Source: Oscillospiraceae bacterium (GTDB lineage: Bacteria; Bacillota; Clostridia; Oscillospirales; CAG-272). From it: a DNA stretch of 7,129 bases. Numbering within the stretch: the first letter of the stretch is position 1; each line of letters starts with the position of its first letter. Position numbers and translations under genes: made by a program. Below, piece by piece: positions 5,814 to 7,129 of the stretch. Location of the stretch: NCBI GenBank assembly GCA_015065395.1, contig SVQJ01000090.1, positions 1 to 7,129 on the forward strand, read 5' to 3'. The notes beneath the pieces were generated by a model that was not told the origin of the DNA, searched no databases, and saw only the letters and a list, made by a program, of their open reading frames with translations.

Positions 5814-5825
5814 GCGCTTATAATA

Positions 5826-5854
5826 TTGACAAATCAGAAAAAGCGTGGTAGAAT
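5826..5854 (+). promoter_or_regulatory. Sigma-A promoter of the pyrimidine unit (pyrC)
   Basis: -35 TTGACA (5826-5831), 17-bp spacer (5832-5848), -10 TAGAAT (5849-5854). Transcription would start near 5861, right before the PyrR-binding hairpin. It is divergent from the purine promoter, with 42 bp between the two -35 hexamers. Confidence 0.88.
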
Positions 5855-5861
5855 TTCAATA

Positions 5862-5894
5862 GTCTTTAAGGCGATACAGAGAGATCGGCAAGAC
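5862..5894 (+). promoter_or_regulatory. PyrR-binding anti-antiterminator hairpin
   Basis: The RNA folds with a lower stem GUCUU (5862-5866)/AAGAC (5890-5894), an internal purine-rich bulge, and an upper stem CGAU (5872-5875)/AUCG (5884-5887) around ACAGAGAG (5876-5883). This matches the CAGAGAG binding loop of PyrR attenuators in Bacillus and relatives. Its 3' side CGGCAAGAC (5886-5894) can instead pair for 9 bp (one G-U) with GUCUUGUCG (5944-5952), the 5' arm of the downstream terminator, as an antiterminator. PyrR bound with UMP or UTP should hold this hairpin, free the terminator and stop transcription when pyrimidines are plentiful. Confidence 0.88.
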
Positions 5895-5944
5895 GTCAAT
5901 ATTGAGCGGAAGCGCAGGGAGTATTGCGCCCGTTTGGGTTACGG

Positions 5945-5971
5945 TCTTGTCGGTTTCGGCAAGATTTTTTT
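5945..5971 (+). terminator. Attenuator terminator upstream of pyrC
   Basis: 8-bp stem UCUUGUCG (5945-5952)/CGGCAAGA (5957-5964) with one U-G pair and loop GUUU, followed by seven T (5965-5971): a strong intrinsic terminator only 20 bp before the pyrC start. Its 3' arm repeats exactly the CGGCAAGA of the PyrR hairpin (5886-5893), the sequence duplication needed for a mutually exclusive antiterminator. Confidence 0.93.
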
Positions 5972-5991
5972 GTTATCAGGAGGAAAGGATC

Positions 5992-7129
5992 ATGGAACAG
6001 ATAAAAGCAAAGCCTGTTATGATGAATAAAGAAGCCCTTTCTTTCGCGTCCCGTTTCCTTTGCAGCGGTGGCTTTTCTCGTTTTTGTTCAGATGAATATT
6101 TTGTTTTTCCCGGCTTTTGTGATGTGCATGTGCATTTTCGTGAGCCGGGCTTTTCTTATAAAGAGACTATAAAGTCCGGAAGCCTTGCGGCGGCAGCAGG
6201 CGGATATACTGCAGTCTGCACAATGCCCAATCTCAATCCGGTGCCGGATTCTGTTGAAAGTCTTGCTCTCCAGAATGAGATAATAGCGAGAGACAGCGTT
6301 ATACGCACCCTGCCCTACGGCGCCATCACCGTTGGTCAGAAGGGAGAGCGTATCTCCGATCTTGAGGGAATGGCAAAGGATTGTATTGCTTTTTCCGATG
6401 ACGGACGGGGAGTTCAGGACGCAGGAATGATGCGCGAGGCAATGGAGCGAGCGAAGGCTCTCGGAAAAATGATCGTTGCCCACTGTGAGGTAAATGATCT
6501 GCTGTTCGGCGGATATATCCACAAGGGCAGGTACTGTGAGACAAACGGACATCGGGGTATCTGCTCCGAAAGTGAATATAAGCAGATAGAAAGAGATATA
6601 AAGCTTGCGGATGAAACCGGCTGTGCATATCATGTTTGCCATATATCTGCAGCAGAAAGCGTTTCTCTTATCAGGGATGCTAAAAAATCCGGTATTGATA
6701 TCACCTGCGAAACAGGTCCTCATTACCTCATTCTTGATGACAGCGATCTTTTGGAGGAGGGAAGATTCAAAATGAATCCCCCCTTAAGAGATGTCCGCGA
6801 CAGGGAAGCCCTGGTAGCCGGAATAGTTGACGGTACGGTAGATATGATAGCAACGGACCACGCTCCCCATTCCGCTGAGGAAAAGGCAAAGGGCCTTGAA
6901 AAGAGCGCCTTTGGTATCGTGGGTCTTGAAACCGCCTTTGCGGCTTCATATACCCATCTTGTAAGAAACGGAATAATAACTTTGGAAAAGCTTATTGAGC
7001 TTCTCAGTGTAAATCCCAGAAGCCGTTTCGGTATAGACAACGGAAATGATTTCACCGTGTGGCGTCTTGATAGAGAAAAAACGGTAGATCCCGAAAAATT
7101 TCTGACCATGGGACGTGCAACTCCCTTTG
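5992..7129 (+). CDS. pyrC: Dihydroorotase PyrC (class I), C-terminus cut off by the window edge
   Basis: Zinc amidohydrolase that cyclises N-carbamoyl-L-aspartate to dihydroorotate, third step of UMP synthesis, in the cytoplasm. 379 codons are present; the family is about 420-430 residues, so only the end is missing. Metal and substrate motifs in order are PGFCDVHVHFREPG (40-53; H46 and H48 metal ligands, R50 substrate), CTMPN, AFSDDG (133-138; D136), AHCE (163-166; H164), CHISAAES (216-223; H217), CETGPHYL, KMNPPLR and ATDHAPHS (287-294; D289). The set looks complete. The ATG at 5992 has AGGAGG (5978-5983) with an 8-nt spacer. The roughly 40 residues before the first histidine are shorter than usual and lack the expected beta-strand pattern of class I enzymes. 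Regulation is by the PyrR-type attenuator in its leader. Confidence 0.97.
   Translation, partial: MEQIKAKPVMMNKEALSFASRFLCSGGFSRFCSDEYFVFPGFCDVHVHFREPGFSYKETIKSGSLAAAAGGYTAVCTMPNLNPVPDSVESLALQNEIIARDSVIRTLPYGAITVGQKGERISDLEGMAKDCIAFSDDGRGVQDAGMMREAMERAKALGKMIVAHCEVNDLLFGGYIHKGRYCETNGHRGICSESEYKQIERDIKLADETGCAYHVCHISAAESVSLIRDAKKSGIDITCETGPHYLILDDSDLLEEGRFKMNPPLRDVRDREALVAGIVDGTVDMIATDHAPHSAEEKAKGLEKSAFGIVGLETAFAASYTHLVRNGIITLEKLIELLSVNPRSRFGIDNGNDFTVWRLDREKTVDPEKFLTMGRATPF

Noticed and set aside
5819..5824. TATAAT on the plus strand as an alternative -10 for pyrC
   Set aside because: The only upstream -35-like sequence (TTCAAC, 5792-5797) is 21 bp away, whereas the 5826-5854 promoter has a perfect 17-bp spacer and starts right at the PyrR hairpin.
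5826..6029. 67-residue plus-strand open frame across the pyrC leader
   Set aside because: It begins inside the promoter -35 region and crosses the PyrR hairpin and terminator, so it is not a plausible gene.
6088..7109. Minus-strand open frames of 211 and 128 residues
   Set aside because: They are shadows of pyrC, whose metal-binding motifs run through the entire plus-strand frame to the window edge.

Overview
The window is a divergent nucleotide-biosynthesis locus from what is probably an anaerobic Firmicute of the class Clostridia, perhaps Ruminococcaceae/Oscillospiraceae-like. That placement rests on three things: near-consensus sigma-A promoters with 17-bp spacers and strong AGGAGG-type ribosome binding sites, a ZTP riboswitch and a PyrR-type attenuator facing opposite ways, and a stand-alone AICAR transformylase beside a PurO-type IMP cyclohydrolase. 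No species can be named from the sequence alone. I see no mobile element, tRNA, rRNA or CRISPR array.

Minus strand, positions 5783 down to 1: a purine operon. It runs promoter (5783-5755), leader with a ZTP (pfl) riboswitch (about 5694-5623) and an overlapping terminator hairpin (5626-5584), then purE, a purF-like gene, purM, a formate/nitrite-transporter-family gene, purN, purO-type IMP cyclohydrolase, and the 5' part of an AICAR formyltransferase gene cut by the window edge. Genes are tightly packed: there is an ATGA overlap at transporter/purN, a 7-nt overlap at purM/transporter, and gaps of 14-84 bp elsewhere. The products cover PRA formation (PurF-like), GAR formylation (PurN), AIR synthesis (PurM), AIR carboxylation (PurE), AICAR formylation and closure to IMP. 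PurD, PurL/Q/S, PurK, PurC and PurB are not in the window.

Plus strand, positions 5826 to 7129: a pyrimidine unit. It has a promoter (5826-5854), a PyrR-binding anti-antiterminator hairpin (5862-5894), an intrinsic terminator (5945-5971) and pyrC (dihydroorotase), which is cut by the window edge close to its C-terminus.

The purine operon looks like a formyl-folate circuit. ZTP/ZMP accumulates when 10-formyl-THF is short. The riboswitch senses it, and the operon encodes both 10-formyl-THF-using enzymes (PurN, AICAR transformylase) plus a putative formate channel that could feed formate to 10-formyl-THF synthesis. The most unusual protein is the PurF homologue. It has lost the catalytic N-terminal cysteine and the other recognisable glutaminase residues, but keeps the PRPP-binding site and probable Fe-S cysteines. 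Purine and pyrimidine branches therefore start from one 110-bp divergent promoter region, and each is controlled by its own premature-termination switch.
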